Positions 16,369 to 23,111 of a DNA stretch of 35,123 bases are shown here, in pieces. The DNA comes from Lachnospiraceae bacterium (lineage in GTDB: Bacteria; Bacillota; Clostridia; Lachnospirales; Lachnospiraceae): contig JAFSTX010000062.1 in the NCBI GenBank assembly GCA_017445585.1, positions 1 to 35,123 of the forward strand. Direction: 5' to 3'. Every line of letters starts with the position of its first letter. Position 1 is the stretch's first letter. The position numbers and the translations under genes are program-made. Under the pieces are notes generated by a model. The model ran no database searches, was not told the origin of the DNA, and saw only the letters and a list, made by a program, of their open reading frames with translations.

Positions 16369-17112
16369 TTGAAGAAAAAGGTCATTTTCAGCGTGATAGC
16401 CATAGCTCTTCTGGCGGCATTGATACTCTTTGCCGTCACGTTCTTTTCACGCATAGACAAAGTGAATGTGACCGGCTGTGAATATTATTCCAGCAAGGAG
16501 ATAGAAGAGAAAGTCTTCTGCGAGGATTCATATTACAGGCCGGCGGTGGCCTTTTTCCGTGAACTGGCAGGCAAAAAAGAGCAGATCCCCTTTGTGGCGG
16601 ACTACTCCGTCTCCCTGGATTCGCTCCATGAGGCGACGATCGACGTGAAGATGAAGCCGATAGTGGCCTATGTGGAGTTCATGAACAGCTGCCTGTATTT
16701 CGATATGGACGGGCTCGTGCAGGAAAGCAGCACTGTCAGGTATCCGGATATACCGCAGATCACGGGGCTGGATATCGACTACGTGGTGCTCGGGCGCACT
16801 CTCCCGGTAAGCAGCCGGACAGTTCTGAACCAGTTGCTCCAGGTGACTCAGTTCCTTTCTTCGCGCAATGTGCTCTGGGGAGACGGGGAGAAGAATCTGA
16901 TCAATATCGTGGAACGGATACATTTTGACAACAGCAGCCAGATATGGCTGTACATGGGGGATGTGAGCGTACTGCTCGGGACCGGAAGCAAGCTCGAGGG
17001 CAAACTGCCGGTGATGGCAGATATTCTGCCAAAGCTCTACGGACGGAGCGGGACGCTGCATCTGGAAAACTTCGATTTTTCGTCTGATTCGCAGACCTAC
17101 AGATTTTACTGA
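16369..17112 (+). CDS. ftsQ: Cell division protein FtsQ/DivIB
   Basis: Bitopic membrane protein that links FtsL and DivIC/FtsB to the division machinery. The product is 247 residues, starting at a TTG with GGAGGT 9 bases upstream. A membrane anchor lies at about residues 4-26, followed directly by a POTRA-like start (RIDKVNVTGCEYYSSKEIEEKV) and the FtsQ-type beta domain (KPIVAYVEFMNSCLYFDMDGLVQ; PQITGLDI; WLYMGDVSVLLGTG with a final GTLHLENFDF). The family call rests on this architecture and the place between ftsW and ftsZ. It is short, without the long C-terminal tail of some DivIB proteins. Confidence 0.85.
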   Translation: MKKKVIFSVIAIALLAALILFAVTFFSRIDKVNVTGCEYYSSKEIEEKVFCEDSYYRPAVAFFRELAGKKEQIPFVADYSVSLDSLHEATIDVKMKPIVAYVEFMNSCLYFDMDGLVQESSTVRYPDIPQITGLDIDYVVLGRTLPVSSRTVLNQLLQVTQFLSSRNVLWGDGEKNLINIVERIHFDNSSQIWLYMGDVSVLLGTGSKLEGKLPVMADILPKLYGRSGTLHLENFDFSSDSQTYRFY

Positions 17113-17145
17113 TGAAAAAGCGCTGACAAAGGAAACGGAGGCAAA

Positions 17146-17793
17146 ATGAAAGAGAAAACGCTGAAGTTCATTGATGAGTTTTTTGCAAGGCACGGGGAAC
17201 TCTCGCCTCTGCGGGAAGAGATCGTGAGTGCCGGATCGGTGCTGAGGGATACCTTCGCGCGGGGAGGCAAGCTCCTGCTTTGCGGCAACGGCGGCAGCTG
17301 CGCAGACTGCGACCATATAGCGGGAGAACTGCTCAAGGGCTTTATGCTCAGGCGCCCTGTCACGGAGGAATTTGACCGGAACATGAGTGCGCGCTTTGCG
17401 GATGAGGGGCATATGATCGCTTCCAGGCTCCAGCAGGGGCTTCCAGCGATCTCACTTGCGGGGCACGCGGCGGCGATATCCGCCTTTGCCAATGACGTCG
17501 ATCCCGAGCTCGTATACGCGCAGCAGGTGCTCGCATACGGACGAGGCGGCGATGTACTCATCGGAATCAGTACTTCCGGAAATGCAAAAAACGTGGCGTG
17601 CGCAGTGATGACAGCCGCTGCAAAGGGCCTGACCTGCATCGGACTTACCGGCAGAGACGGCGGCAGGCTTGCAAAGCTGTGCGATATCGCGCTCATCATG
17701 CCTGAGACGGAGACATATCGGATCCAGGAACAGCACATAGCAGTATATCATCTGCTCTGCACGGTGGTGGAGTACGAGCTCTTCGATGAATGA
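17146..17793 (+). CDS. SIS-domain sugar-phosphate isomerase, GmhA-like
   Basis: A 215-residue protein of the phosphoheptose isomerase type, which interconverts sedoheptulose 7-phosphate and D-glycero-D-manno-heptose 7-phosphate in known members. The phosphate-binding loops are LLLCGNGGSCADCDHIAGE and VLIGISTSGNAKNV; the latter Ser-Thr-Ser is the hallmark of the SIS fold. The closing helix has ETYRIQEQHIAVYHLLC, with the conserved Glu and His of GmhA. An insertion of about 30 residues after GELLKGF (residues 65-95) makes it longer than the usual 190. Its place between ftsQ and ftsZ is odd, because Gram-positive bacteria do not make lipopolysaccharide heptose; a surface glycan or glycoprotein role is possible. 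GGAGG precedes the ATG. Confidence 0.85.
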   Translation: MKEKTLKFIDEFFARHGELSPLREEIVSAGSVLRDTFARGGKLLLCGNGGSCADCDHIAGELLKGFMLRRPVTEEFDRNMSARFADEGHMIASRLQQGLPAISLAGHAAAISAFANDVDPELVYAQQVLAYGRGGDVLIGISTSGNAKNVACAVMTAAAKGLTCIGLTGRDGGRLAKLCDIALIMPETETYRIQEQHIAVYHLLCTVVEYELFDE

Positions 17794-17836
17794 GATTTCC
17801 ACGAATGCAAAATCTTTTCAAATCTGTTTTTTTTAC

Positions 17837-17865
17837 TTGCAAAGTTTGTTGAAATCGCATATAGT
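17837..17865 (+). promoter_or_regulatory. ftsZ promoter
   Basis: TTGCAA (17837-17842), a 17-base spacer and TATAGT (17860-17865). It gives ftsZ its own transcript, with a start near 17872 and a short leader. The -35 region shares the nine bases CTTGCAAAG with the mraZ promoter. A weak AT-rich hairpin (AGATTT 17793-17798 with AAATCT 17810-17815) lies upstream and may attenuate read-through. Confidence 0.75.
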
Positions 17866-17901
17866 TACTATGTTATTCTGTAGATATTGGAGGATAAGGT
17901 T

Positions 17902-19062
17902 TTGCTTGAGATAAAGATAGACAAATCAGAGAGCGCAGCCAAGATCATCGTGGTCGGTATAGGCGGCGCGGGCAACAACGCGGTTAACAGAATGGTAGAC
18001 AGCAATATCGAGGGCGTCGAGTTCATCGGTATCAATACAGACAGACAGGCCCTGCAGATCTGCAAGGCTCCCACTGCCATCCAGATCGGCGAGAAACTGA
18101 CGAAGGGACTCGGAGCAGGAGCTCAGCCCGAAGTCGGTGAGAAGGCGGCTGAGGAGAGCGAGGAGCTCATCACGAACGCCATCAAAGGCGCCGATATGGT
18201 CTTCGTCACATGCGGTATGGGCGGCGGCACCGGCACAGGCGCGGCTCCTGTCATCGCCAGGATCGCGAAGGATCTGGGCATTCTGACCGTAGGCGTGGTC
18301 ACGAAGCCCTTCCGTTTCGAAGCAAAGGTCCGCATGCAGAACGCACTGACCGGCATTGAGAAGCTCCGCCAGAGCGTAGACACTCTGATCGTCATCCCTA
18401 ACGATAAGCTCCTTGAGATAGTGGATCGCCGCACCACCATGCCCGAGGCCCTCAAGAAGGCTGACGAGGTGCTGCAGCAGTCCGTACAGGGCATCACTGA
18501 TCTGATCAATCTGCCCGCACTCATCAACCTTGACTTTGCCGACGTTCAGACCGTTATGACTGATAAGGGCATCGCTCATATCGGTATCGGCACCGCACAT
18601 GGCGACGACAAGGCTATCGAGGCCGTCAAGATGGCAGTCTCCAGTCCTCTGCTTGAGACCACCATCGTCGGTGCGAGCCACGTCATCATCAATATCTCCG
18701 GTGACATCGGCCTTATGGAGGCCAATGAGGCCGCGACATTCGTTCAGGAGCTCGCAGGCGAGAACGCGAATATCATCTTCGGCGCCCGCTATGACGAGAC
18801 CGTTCAGGATGAGTGCACCATTACCGTCATCGCCACGGGTCTTGAGGAGCCAGCGGCTGCTCAGGAGGCCCCCAAGGTAGCTCCCGGACTGAACTTCTCG
18901 GGCGCGGGACGCGGATACACCGCTCCTTCGACCGGATATAAGGCCCCCGAGACTGCCGCATCACAGGGCCAGGGCCAGAGCTTTGCTCAGCGCCCCGCCG
19001 CTCCCAGGACTGCAGGTACAGCCGAGAGGAGCATCAACATCCCGGATTTCCTCAAGAGATAA
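17902..19062 (+). CDS. ftsZ: Cell division GTPase FtsZ
   Basis: Tubulin-like GTPase that polymerises into the Z-ring. I place the start at the TTG at 17902: GGAGG lies 8 bases upstream, and the product begins [15 protein letters not shown], the usual N-terminus in clostridia. A TTG at 17887 would overlap the ribosome binding site. The 386-residue product has [15 protein letters not shown], the tubulin signature [13 protein letters not shown] near residue 107, and the T7-loop region [13 protein letters not shown] Gly/Ala/Pro-rich linker of about 55 residues follows the core and ends in the conserved tail [10 protein letters not shown], which docks partners such as FtsA, SepF or EzrA. No ftsA or sepF gene is adjacent. 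It ends the division cluster, before a strong terminator. Confidence 0.98.
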   Translation: MLEIKIDKSESAAKIIVVGIGGAGNNAVNRMVDSNIEGVEFIGINTDRQALQICKAPTAIQIGEKLTKGLGAGAQPEVGEKAAEESEELITNAIKGADMVFVTCGMGGGTGTGAAPVIARIAKDLGILTVGVVTKPFRFEAKVRMQNALTGIEKLRQSVDTLIVIPNDKLLEIVDRRTTMPEALKKADEVLQQSVQGITDLINLPALINLDFADVQTVMTDKGIAHIGIGTAHGDDKAIEAVKMAVSSPLLETTIVGASHVIINISGDIGLMEANEAATFVQELAGENANIIFGARYDETVQDECTITVIATGLEEPAAAQEAPKVAPGLNFSGAGRGYTAPSTGYKAPETAASQGQGQSFAQRPAAPRTAGTAERSINIPDFLKR

Positions 19063-19077
19063 CAATCTGACTCCTAT

Positions 19078-19106
19078 GCGCCTCGCCTCGGGCGGGGCGC
19101 TTTTTT
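19078..19106 (+). terminator. Terminator after ftsZ
   Basis: GCGCCTCGCC (19078-19087) and GGCGGGGCGC (19091-19100) form a 10-bp stem with one G-U pair and a TCG loop, followed by six Ts. It begins 15 bases after the ftsZ stop. Confidence 0.9.
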
Positions 19107-19152
19107 CCTGTCAGGGACTTTTTTACACCATCCGATCGCGGAGGCTGCAGAG

Positions 19153-20016
19153 ATGCCATTCATCAAAGCCGAAAAACTGATGTACGACTATGAGAGCCGT
19201 GACGATGACGGAAACGTCACCGGCAGGGTTCATGCGCTCAAGGGCCTCAGCTTTGAGGTGGAAGCAGGCGAATTCGTCGCGGTCATCGGGCATAACGGCT
19301 CCGGCAAATCCACGCTCGCCAGGCTGATCAACGCTCTCGCGCAGCCTACGCTTGGCAGACTTACGGTGAACGGCTATGACGTGACCGATGCGGACCGGAT
19401 CTGGGATCTGCGCAGGAGCGTGGGCATGGTCTTCCAGAATCCCGACAATCAGATCATAGCGGGCGTCGTCGAGGAGGATGTGGCTTTCGGGCCGGAGAAT
19501 CTCGGCGTCCCCTCAGGAGAGATAGTGGAGCGTGTGGAAAAAGCGCTCGGCACAGTCGGTATGTCAGAGTTCGCCAAACGCTCGCCCAACAGGCTCTCAG
19601 GCGGACAGAAACAGCGCGTTGCGATAGCAGGAGCGCTGGCCATGAAACCCGAATGTATCATACTCGACGAGGCTACCGCGATGCTTGACCCCATAGGCAG
19701 ACGCGAAGTCATGGAAGTGATATGCTCCCTGAACCGCGATGAGCATATGACTGTACTTCTCATCACTCATTATATGGAAGAGGCCGCCATGGCTGACCGT
19801 GTGATCGTGATGAATGACGGCAGGATAGTGCTGGACGGTACGCCCGCGGAGGTCTTTTCGCAAACGGATAAACTGACGGAATGCGCTCTGGAGCTGCCTC
19901 AGGCGGCACTCCTGGCAGGAAAGCTGCGAGAAGCGGGCGTGCCTCTCCCGGAGGGAATAGTCTCCCCGGAGCAGCTGGTGGATGAGCTGGTTGGGATCAA
20001 AAACACATGGCAATAG
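19153..20016 (+). CDS. ecfA1: ECF transporter ATPase EcfA1
   Basis: ATP-binding subunit of the energy-coupling factor that powers uptake of vitamins or metals by substrate-specific S components. The 287-residue product has Walker A GHNGSGKST (K52), the Q-loop MVFQNPDNQ, the signature LSGGQKQRVAIAG, and Walker B ending IILDEATAMLDP, where the Glu-Ala variant is typical of EcfA1. A short insertion (SRDDDGNVTGRVHALKG) near residue 20 is common in this subunit. The C-terminal 60 residues carry the ECF-specific region (LELPQAALLAGKLREAG). GGAGG is 9 bases upstream. Its stop overlaps ecfA2 by 10 bases. No S component is nearby, so this is the shared (group II) module. Confidence 0.93.
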   Translation: MPFIKAEKLMYDYESRDDDGNVTGRVHALKGLSFEVEAGEFVAVIGHNGSGKSTLARLINALAQPTLGRLTVNGYDVTDADRIWDLRRSVGMVFQNPDNQIIAGVVEEDVAFGPENLGVPSGEIVERVEKALGTVGMSEFAKRSPNRLSGGQKQRVAIAGALAMKPECIILDEATAMLDPIGRREVMEVICSLNRDEHMTVLLITHYMEEAAMADRVIVMNDGRIVLDGTPAEVFSQTDKLTECALELPQAALLAGKLREAGVPLPEGIVSPEQLVDELVGIKNTWQ

Positions 20017-20891
20017 AACTTAAGAATATTTTTTACAGTTATGAAAAGACTGCGGACAGAGCTGCGCGCGTGGTGCTGGACGGGATAGATCTTACGCTCT
20101 CGCGTGAGGACTTTACCGCTGTCATAGGCCCTACGGGTTCCGGCAAATCCACTCTCGTTCAGCATCTTAACCTTCTGCTCCGTGCCGTCTCCGGGGATAT
20201 CCTCTACGACGGTGAGAGTATCTATGCGGAAGACTACGACCGCAAAGGACTGCGCTCTAAGGTCGGACTGGTCTTTCAGTATCCGGAATATCAGCTTTTT
20301 GAAACTGATATACTGAGCGATGTGTGCTTCGGGCCCAGGAATCTCGGACTTCCCGAGGAGGAAGTCAGGGAACGGGCGGTAAAGGCTCTCGAGGCTGTGG
20401 GTTTTTCGGATGATGATCATACGCGTTCTCCATTTGATCTCTCAGGAGGTCAGAAGAGGAGAGTGGCTATCGCGGGGATCCTCGCGATGCAGCCGGAGTT
20501 TCTCATTCTGGACGAGCCTGCAGCGGGCCTTGACCCTCAGGGCAGGCGTGAGATGCTGGATCTTGTCAGGGGTCTGCACGATAGCCGCGGTACCGGGATC
20601 GTGCTTGTCTCGCACAGCATGGATGACGTGGCCGGATATGCCGACCGGATCGTGGCGCTGTACGGAGGCAGGGTCGTGATGGACGGGACTCCGAGAGAGA
20701 TCTTTTCGCAGAGGGATAAGCTCGAGGAGATAGGGCTTTCCGTGCCGCAGGCCACACAGGTGGCGGATGAGCTGAGAAAGGCCGGAATGGATATACCGAA
20801 GGGACTGATCACCGTGGACGAGGTGGCGGAAGCCATTCTCGGATATATGAAGAGCCATGGCGGATCTGCAGGCAGGAACAGGCAGTGCTGA
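20007..20891 (+). CDS. ecfA2: ECF transporter ATPase EcfA2
   Basis: Second ATPase of the energy-coupling factor, pairing with EcfA1 under the membrane. The 294-residue product has Walker A GPTGSGKST (K47), a Q-loop in LVFQYPEYQLFE (the YPEYQLF form is typical of EcfA2), the signature LSGGQKRRVAIAG, Walker B LILDEPAAGLDPQGR, and the switch histidine in VLVSHSMDDVA. The N-terminus starts directly with LKNIFYSYEKT. It overlaps both neighbours (10 bases with ecfA1, 7 with ecfT), a sign of tight translational coupling of the three subunits. Confidence 0.94.
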   Translation: MAIELKNIFYSYEKTADRAARVVLDGIDLTLSREDFTAVIGPTGSGKSTLVQHLNLLLRAVSGDILYDGESIYAEDYDRKGLRSKVGLVFQYPEYQLFETDILSDVCFGPRNLGLPEEEVRERAVKALEAVGFSDDDHTRSPFDLSGGQKRRVAIAGILAMQPEFLILDEPAAGLDPQGRREMLDLVRGLHDSRGTGIVLVSHSMDDVAGYADRIVALYGGRVVMDGTPREIFSQRDKLEEIGLSVPQATQVADELRKAGMDIPKGLITVDEVAEAILGYMKSHGGSAGRNRQC

Positions 20892-21706
20892 GAGAAATGA
20901 CACTGGGGCAGTATTACCCCGGCAATTCCATACTTCACAGACTCGATCCGAGAGTTAAGCTCCTCGGGACGCTGGTCTATATGGTGGCGGTCTTTCTGGC
21001 GGAGGACGTCACCGGATATGCGCTGGGCGCGGCTTTTCTCGCCGCGATGATTATCTGCTCGCGCATACCGCTCGGGTTCATGCTCAAGGGCCTTAAGCCC
21101 GTGCTCGTGATCCTGATTTTCTCCGTGGTATTCAATCTATTCCTGACGGACGGTGAAGTGCTGGTCTCGGTCTGGAAGATCACGATCACGAGAGAAGGCA
21201 TCTGGCGCGCCGCTTTCATGGCGATGAGGCTTATCTGCCTGATCCTTGGCGCGGCGCTCATGACCTATACGACCACACCTAACCAGCTTACGGACGGCAT
21301 CGAGAAGGGCCTCGGCTTCCTGAGTTATATCAGGATCCCGGTCCATGAGATCGCGATGATGATGTCCATCGCTCTCCGGTTCATACCGATCCTGAATGAG
21401 GAGCTGGATAAGATAATGAAAGCTCAGATGGCGAGGGGCGCGGATTTTGAGAGTGGCAGTTTCCTGCGACGTGCAAAGGCGCTGGTGCCGCTTCTGATCC
21501 CGCTTTTCGTATCCGCTTTCAGGCGGGCGTCGGATCTGGCGAATGCCATGGAAGCCCGATGCTATCACGGCGGCCGTGGACGGACCCGTATGCATCCGCT
21601 GCGCTACGCAGGCAGGGATATAGCGGCTTACCTTATTATTGCGGCATTTCTGGCGGGAATGATCCTGCTTAAGATCTATGCGCCGCTGGCGTATCTGAGT
21701 GCATGA
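20885..21706 (+). CDS. ecfT: ECF transporter transmembrane subunit EcfT
   Basis: Membrane scaffold that connects the two ATPases to the exchangeable substrate-binding S component. The 273-residue product begins at a GTG inside the end of ecfA2 and has the N-terminal GQYYPGNSILHRLDPRVKLL block typical of EcfT. About five hydrophobic segments follow. The two coupling helices carry the expected Ala-Arg motifs: KAQMARGADFESG near residue 183 and ANAMEARCYHGGRGRT near residue 222, where many members have ARG in both. It completes the ecfA1-ecfA2-ecfT set. truA follows after 51 bases. Confidence 0.93.
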   Translation: MLREMTLGQYYPGNSILHRLDPRVKLLGTLVYMVAVFLAEDVTGYALGAAFLAAMIICSRIPLGFMLKGLKPVLVILIFSVVFNLFLTDGEVLVSVWKITITREGIWRAAFMAMRLICLILGAALMTYTTTPNQLTDGIEKGLGFLSYIRIPVHEIAMMMSIALRFIPILNEELDKIMKAQMARGADFESGSFLRRAKALVPLLIPLFVSAFRRASDLANAMEARCYHGGRGRTRMHPLRYAGRDIAAYLIIAAFLAGMILLKIYAPLAYLSA

Positions 21707-21757
21707 AGATAAAGACAGCCTTTGCTTTTTCAGGGGTCAGCGACTGTTTTTGAATAA

Positions 21758-22666
21758 ATGAAGAGAATAATGCTTACAGTTGCATATGACGGGACGAACT
21801 ACTGCGGTTGGCAGATCCAGCCTAACGGCATCACTGTGGAGGAGGTGCTGGATAGGGAGCTTAGCCGCCTGCTCTGCGAGGACGTCCATGTGCTCGGGGT
21901 CAGCCGCACGGACAGCGGCGTGCATTCCCGCGGCAATCTATGCGTCTTTGATACGGAGTCGCAGATCCCGCCGGAGAAGATGTGCTACGCGATAAATCAG
22001 TCGCTGCCGGAGGACATCGTGGTCACTTCCTCGTGTCTCGTGCCTGCCGGTTTTCATCCGAGAAAATGCGACAGCATCAAGACCTATGAATATGTGATAT
22101 ACAATGCGAAAGTGCCGAGCCCACTGCGCCGGCGATACAGCCATTTCTTTTATCAGCCGCTGGACGTGGAGGCCATGCGGCGCGGAGCGAAGTGCCTCGT
22201 GGGTGAGCACGATTTCAGGAGCTTCTGCTCGGCCCACAGCGACAAGGAAGCTACGATCCGCACACTGACGCAACTTGAGATCGCGGCTGAGCCCCTGGAC
22301 GAGATCCCGGGATCGGAGGTACGGATCCGCGTGAGCGGAACCGGATTCCTCTATAATATGGTGAGGATCATAGTCGGTACGCTTCTTCGCGTGGGGACGG
22401 GATTCTGGCCGCCGGAGAAGGTGGCGGAGATTCTGGAGGCACGCGACCGCGCACAGGCCGGTCCAAAGGCACCTGCCTGCGGGCTGACGCTGATGGGGAT
22501 CAGGCTCCTGCAGGATCCGTGGGAGATGGCGTCCGGAGATGCAGGGGAGAATCTGCCGTCGGAGGATCGTTCACTCGCGGCTGACGATCGTGCACTTCTC
22601 GGCAGACGATCGCCGGCGGACGATCATGCAGAAAATACTTGCAGAAAAGAGAAACAGCTATTATAA
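21758..22666 (+). CDS. truA: tRNA pseudouridine(38-40) synthase TruA
   Basis: Isomerises uridine to pseudouridine at positions 38-40 in the anticodon arm of many tRNAs. The product is 302 residues. The catalytic aspartate is D52 in GVSRTDSGVHSRG; other family blocks are VAYDGTNYCGWQIQPNG at the start, HPRKCDSIKTYEY, GEHDFRSFCS and GTGFLYNMVRIIVGTLL. The family core ends near residue 250. The last 45 or so residues are a low-complexity tail of short Asp-Asp/Asp-Arg repeats not usual in TruA, encoded by repeated GACGATCG-like DNA. The ribosome binding site is weak; an ATG four codons downstream is possible. Its 3' end contains the promoter of the following tRNA gene. Confidence 0.94.
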   Translation: MKRIMLTVAYDGTNYCGWQIQPNGITVEEVLDRELSRLLCEDVHVLGVSRTDSGVHSRGNLCVFDTESQIPPEKMCYAINQSLPEDIVVTSSCLVPAGFHPRKCDSIKTYEYVIYNAKVPSPLRRRYSHFFYQPLDVEAMRRGAKCLVGEHDFRSFCSAHSDKEATIRTLTQLEIAAEPLDEIPGSEVRIRVSGTGFLYNMVRIIVGTLLRVGTGFWPPEKVAEILEARDRAQAGPKAPACGLTLMGIRLLQDPWEMASGDAGENLPSEDRSLAADDRALLGRRSPADDHAENTCRKEKQLL

Positions 22667-22667
22667 T
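22639..22667 (+). promoter_or_regulatory. tRNA-Pro promoter inside the end of truA
   Basis: TTGCAG (22639-22644), 17 bases, then a perfect TATAAT (22662-22667). The -10 box overlaps the truA stop codon. A start near 22674 would give a leader of about 15 bases before the mature tRNA 5' end at 22689. Confidence 0.8.
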
Positions 22668-22688
22668 AACAAGGCTGCATAAGCAGTT

Positions 22689-22762
22689 CGAGGCGTGGCT
22701 CAGCTTGGTAGAGCGCCGCGTTCGGGACGCGGAGGTCGTGGGTTCGAATCCCGTCGCCTCGA
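22689..22762 (+). tRNA. tRNA-Pro (anticodon CGG)
   Basis: A full cloverleaf can be folded. The acceptor stem is CGAGGCG (22689-22695) with CGCCTCG (22755-22761), and the discriminator A is at 22762. The D arm is GCTC/GAGC around AGCTTGGTA. The anticodon stem CCGCG/CGCGG holds the loop TTCGGGA, so the anticodon (22723-22725) is CGG, reading the proline codon CCG. The T arm is GTGGG/CCCGT with the loop TTCGAAT. CCA is not encoded and must be added after transcription. The gene has its own promoter and terminator. Its 3' end is repeated 182 bp downstream. Confidence 0.96.
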
Positions 22763-22765
22763 CTT

Positions 22766-22791
22766 AAAAAAGGACCGTAAGGTCCTTTTTT
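22766..22791 (+). terminator. Terminator of tRNA-Pro
   Basis: AAAAAAGGACC (22766-22776) and GGTCCTTTTTT (22781-22791) pair fully around a GTAA loop. It starts four bases after the discriminator base, so the transcript ends right after the tRNA. Confidence 0.9.
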
Positions 22792-22826
22792 GTCGGGCTT
22801 GGGATTCGAACCTGATGGAATTCGCT

Positions 22827-22931
22827 GGATGACATCGGCGATTCATCGCCCGTCTTCGCGGGCTTCTTCATCGGATGTCATCCCAAAGCGGGCTCACTGC
22901 ATCTGCCGCCGGCAGCGTTTCGCCCGCTTTG
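22827..22931. other. Nested palindromic segment between the two tRNA 3'-end copies
   Basis: Two adjacent structures fill this stretch. The first has outer arms GGATGACATC (22827-22836) and GATGTCATCC (22874-22883), enclosing GGCGAT/ATCGCC (22837-22850) and GCCCG/CGGGC (22848-22863). The second has outer arms CAAAGCGGGC (22884-22893) and GCCCGCTTTG (22922-22931), enclosing CTGCC/GGCAG (22903-22915). All outer arms are perfect 10-bp matches. No convincing protein gene is present. It may be a structured RNA, a small palindromic mobile repeat, or the core of a decayed integration site. Confidence 0.6.
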
Positions 22932-22972
22932 CCCGTCGCCTCGACTTAAAAAGGACCGTAAGGTCTTTTTTT
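22932..22972 (+). repeat. Second copy of the tRNA-Pro 3' end and terminator
   Basis: This matches 22750-22791 almost base for base: the 3' T-stem strand, the acceptor 3' strand, the discriminator, the short CTT linker and the terminator hairpin. It differs by one A fewer in the A-run and a GGTC in place of GGTCC. The rest of the tRNA is missing, so it is not a functional gene. The terminator can still fold, using a G-U pair. The layout is that of an attachment-site duplication or of a tRNA tandem array that lost one copy. Confidence 0.85.
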
Positions 22973-23005
22973 TATCCTCGTCGCCTGCGGTCTGCCACAA
23001 TAATC

Positions 23006-23034
23006 TATACAAAAGCCGGAAAAAATGTTATCCT
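23006..23034 (+). promoter_or_regulatory. Weak candidate promoter for the M13 peptidase operon
   Basis: TATACA (23006-23011), 17 bases, and TATCCT (23029-23034) preceded by TG at the extended -10 position. Both boxes are imperfect, but no better pair was seen between the tRNA remnant and the ATG at 23112. Confidence 0.35.
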
Positions 23035-23111
23035 TGATTCGGTAAAAGTCTGAAGCGACCGCGGTTCGGTCAGAAAGAGTCAGGCATGAAAACAGTTAAA
23101 AGGGGTAAGTC

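Noticed and set aside
19078-19120. Composite terminator-promoter between ftsZ and ecfA1
   Set aside because: The terminator is clear, but there is no -10-like hexamer at the needed distance, so ecfA1 either uses an unseen promoter or read-through.
22792-22931. Possible second tRNA on the - strand
   Set aside because: The T-arm-like GGTTCGAATCCC is present, but the T stem does not pair, and no matching acceptor 5' strand, D arm or anticodon arm could be found.
22732-22972. CRISPR-like array from repeated hairpins and 40-bp repeats
   Set aside because: There are only two long repeats, they are tRNA-end copies, and the interval is palindromic rather than spacer-like; no cas genes.
22947-22978. 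A fourth composite terminator-promoter at the second tRNA terminator
   Set aside because: A TATCCT-like -10 follows the T-run, but the position 17 bp upstream reads AAAGGA, not a -35 box.
22790-23053. 87-codon + strand frame between the tRNA and the peptidase gene
   Set aside because: It runs through palindromes and the tRNA-end copy, has no ribosome binding site, and its Arg/Ser-rich product looks random.
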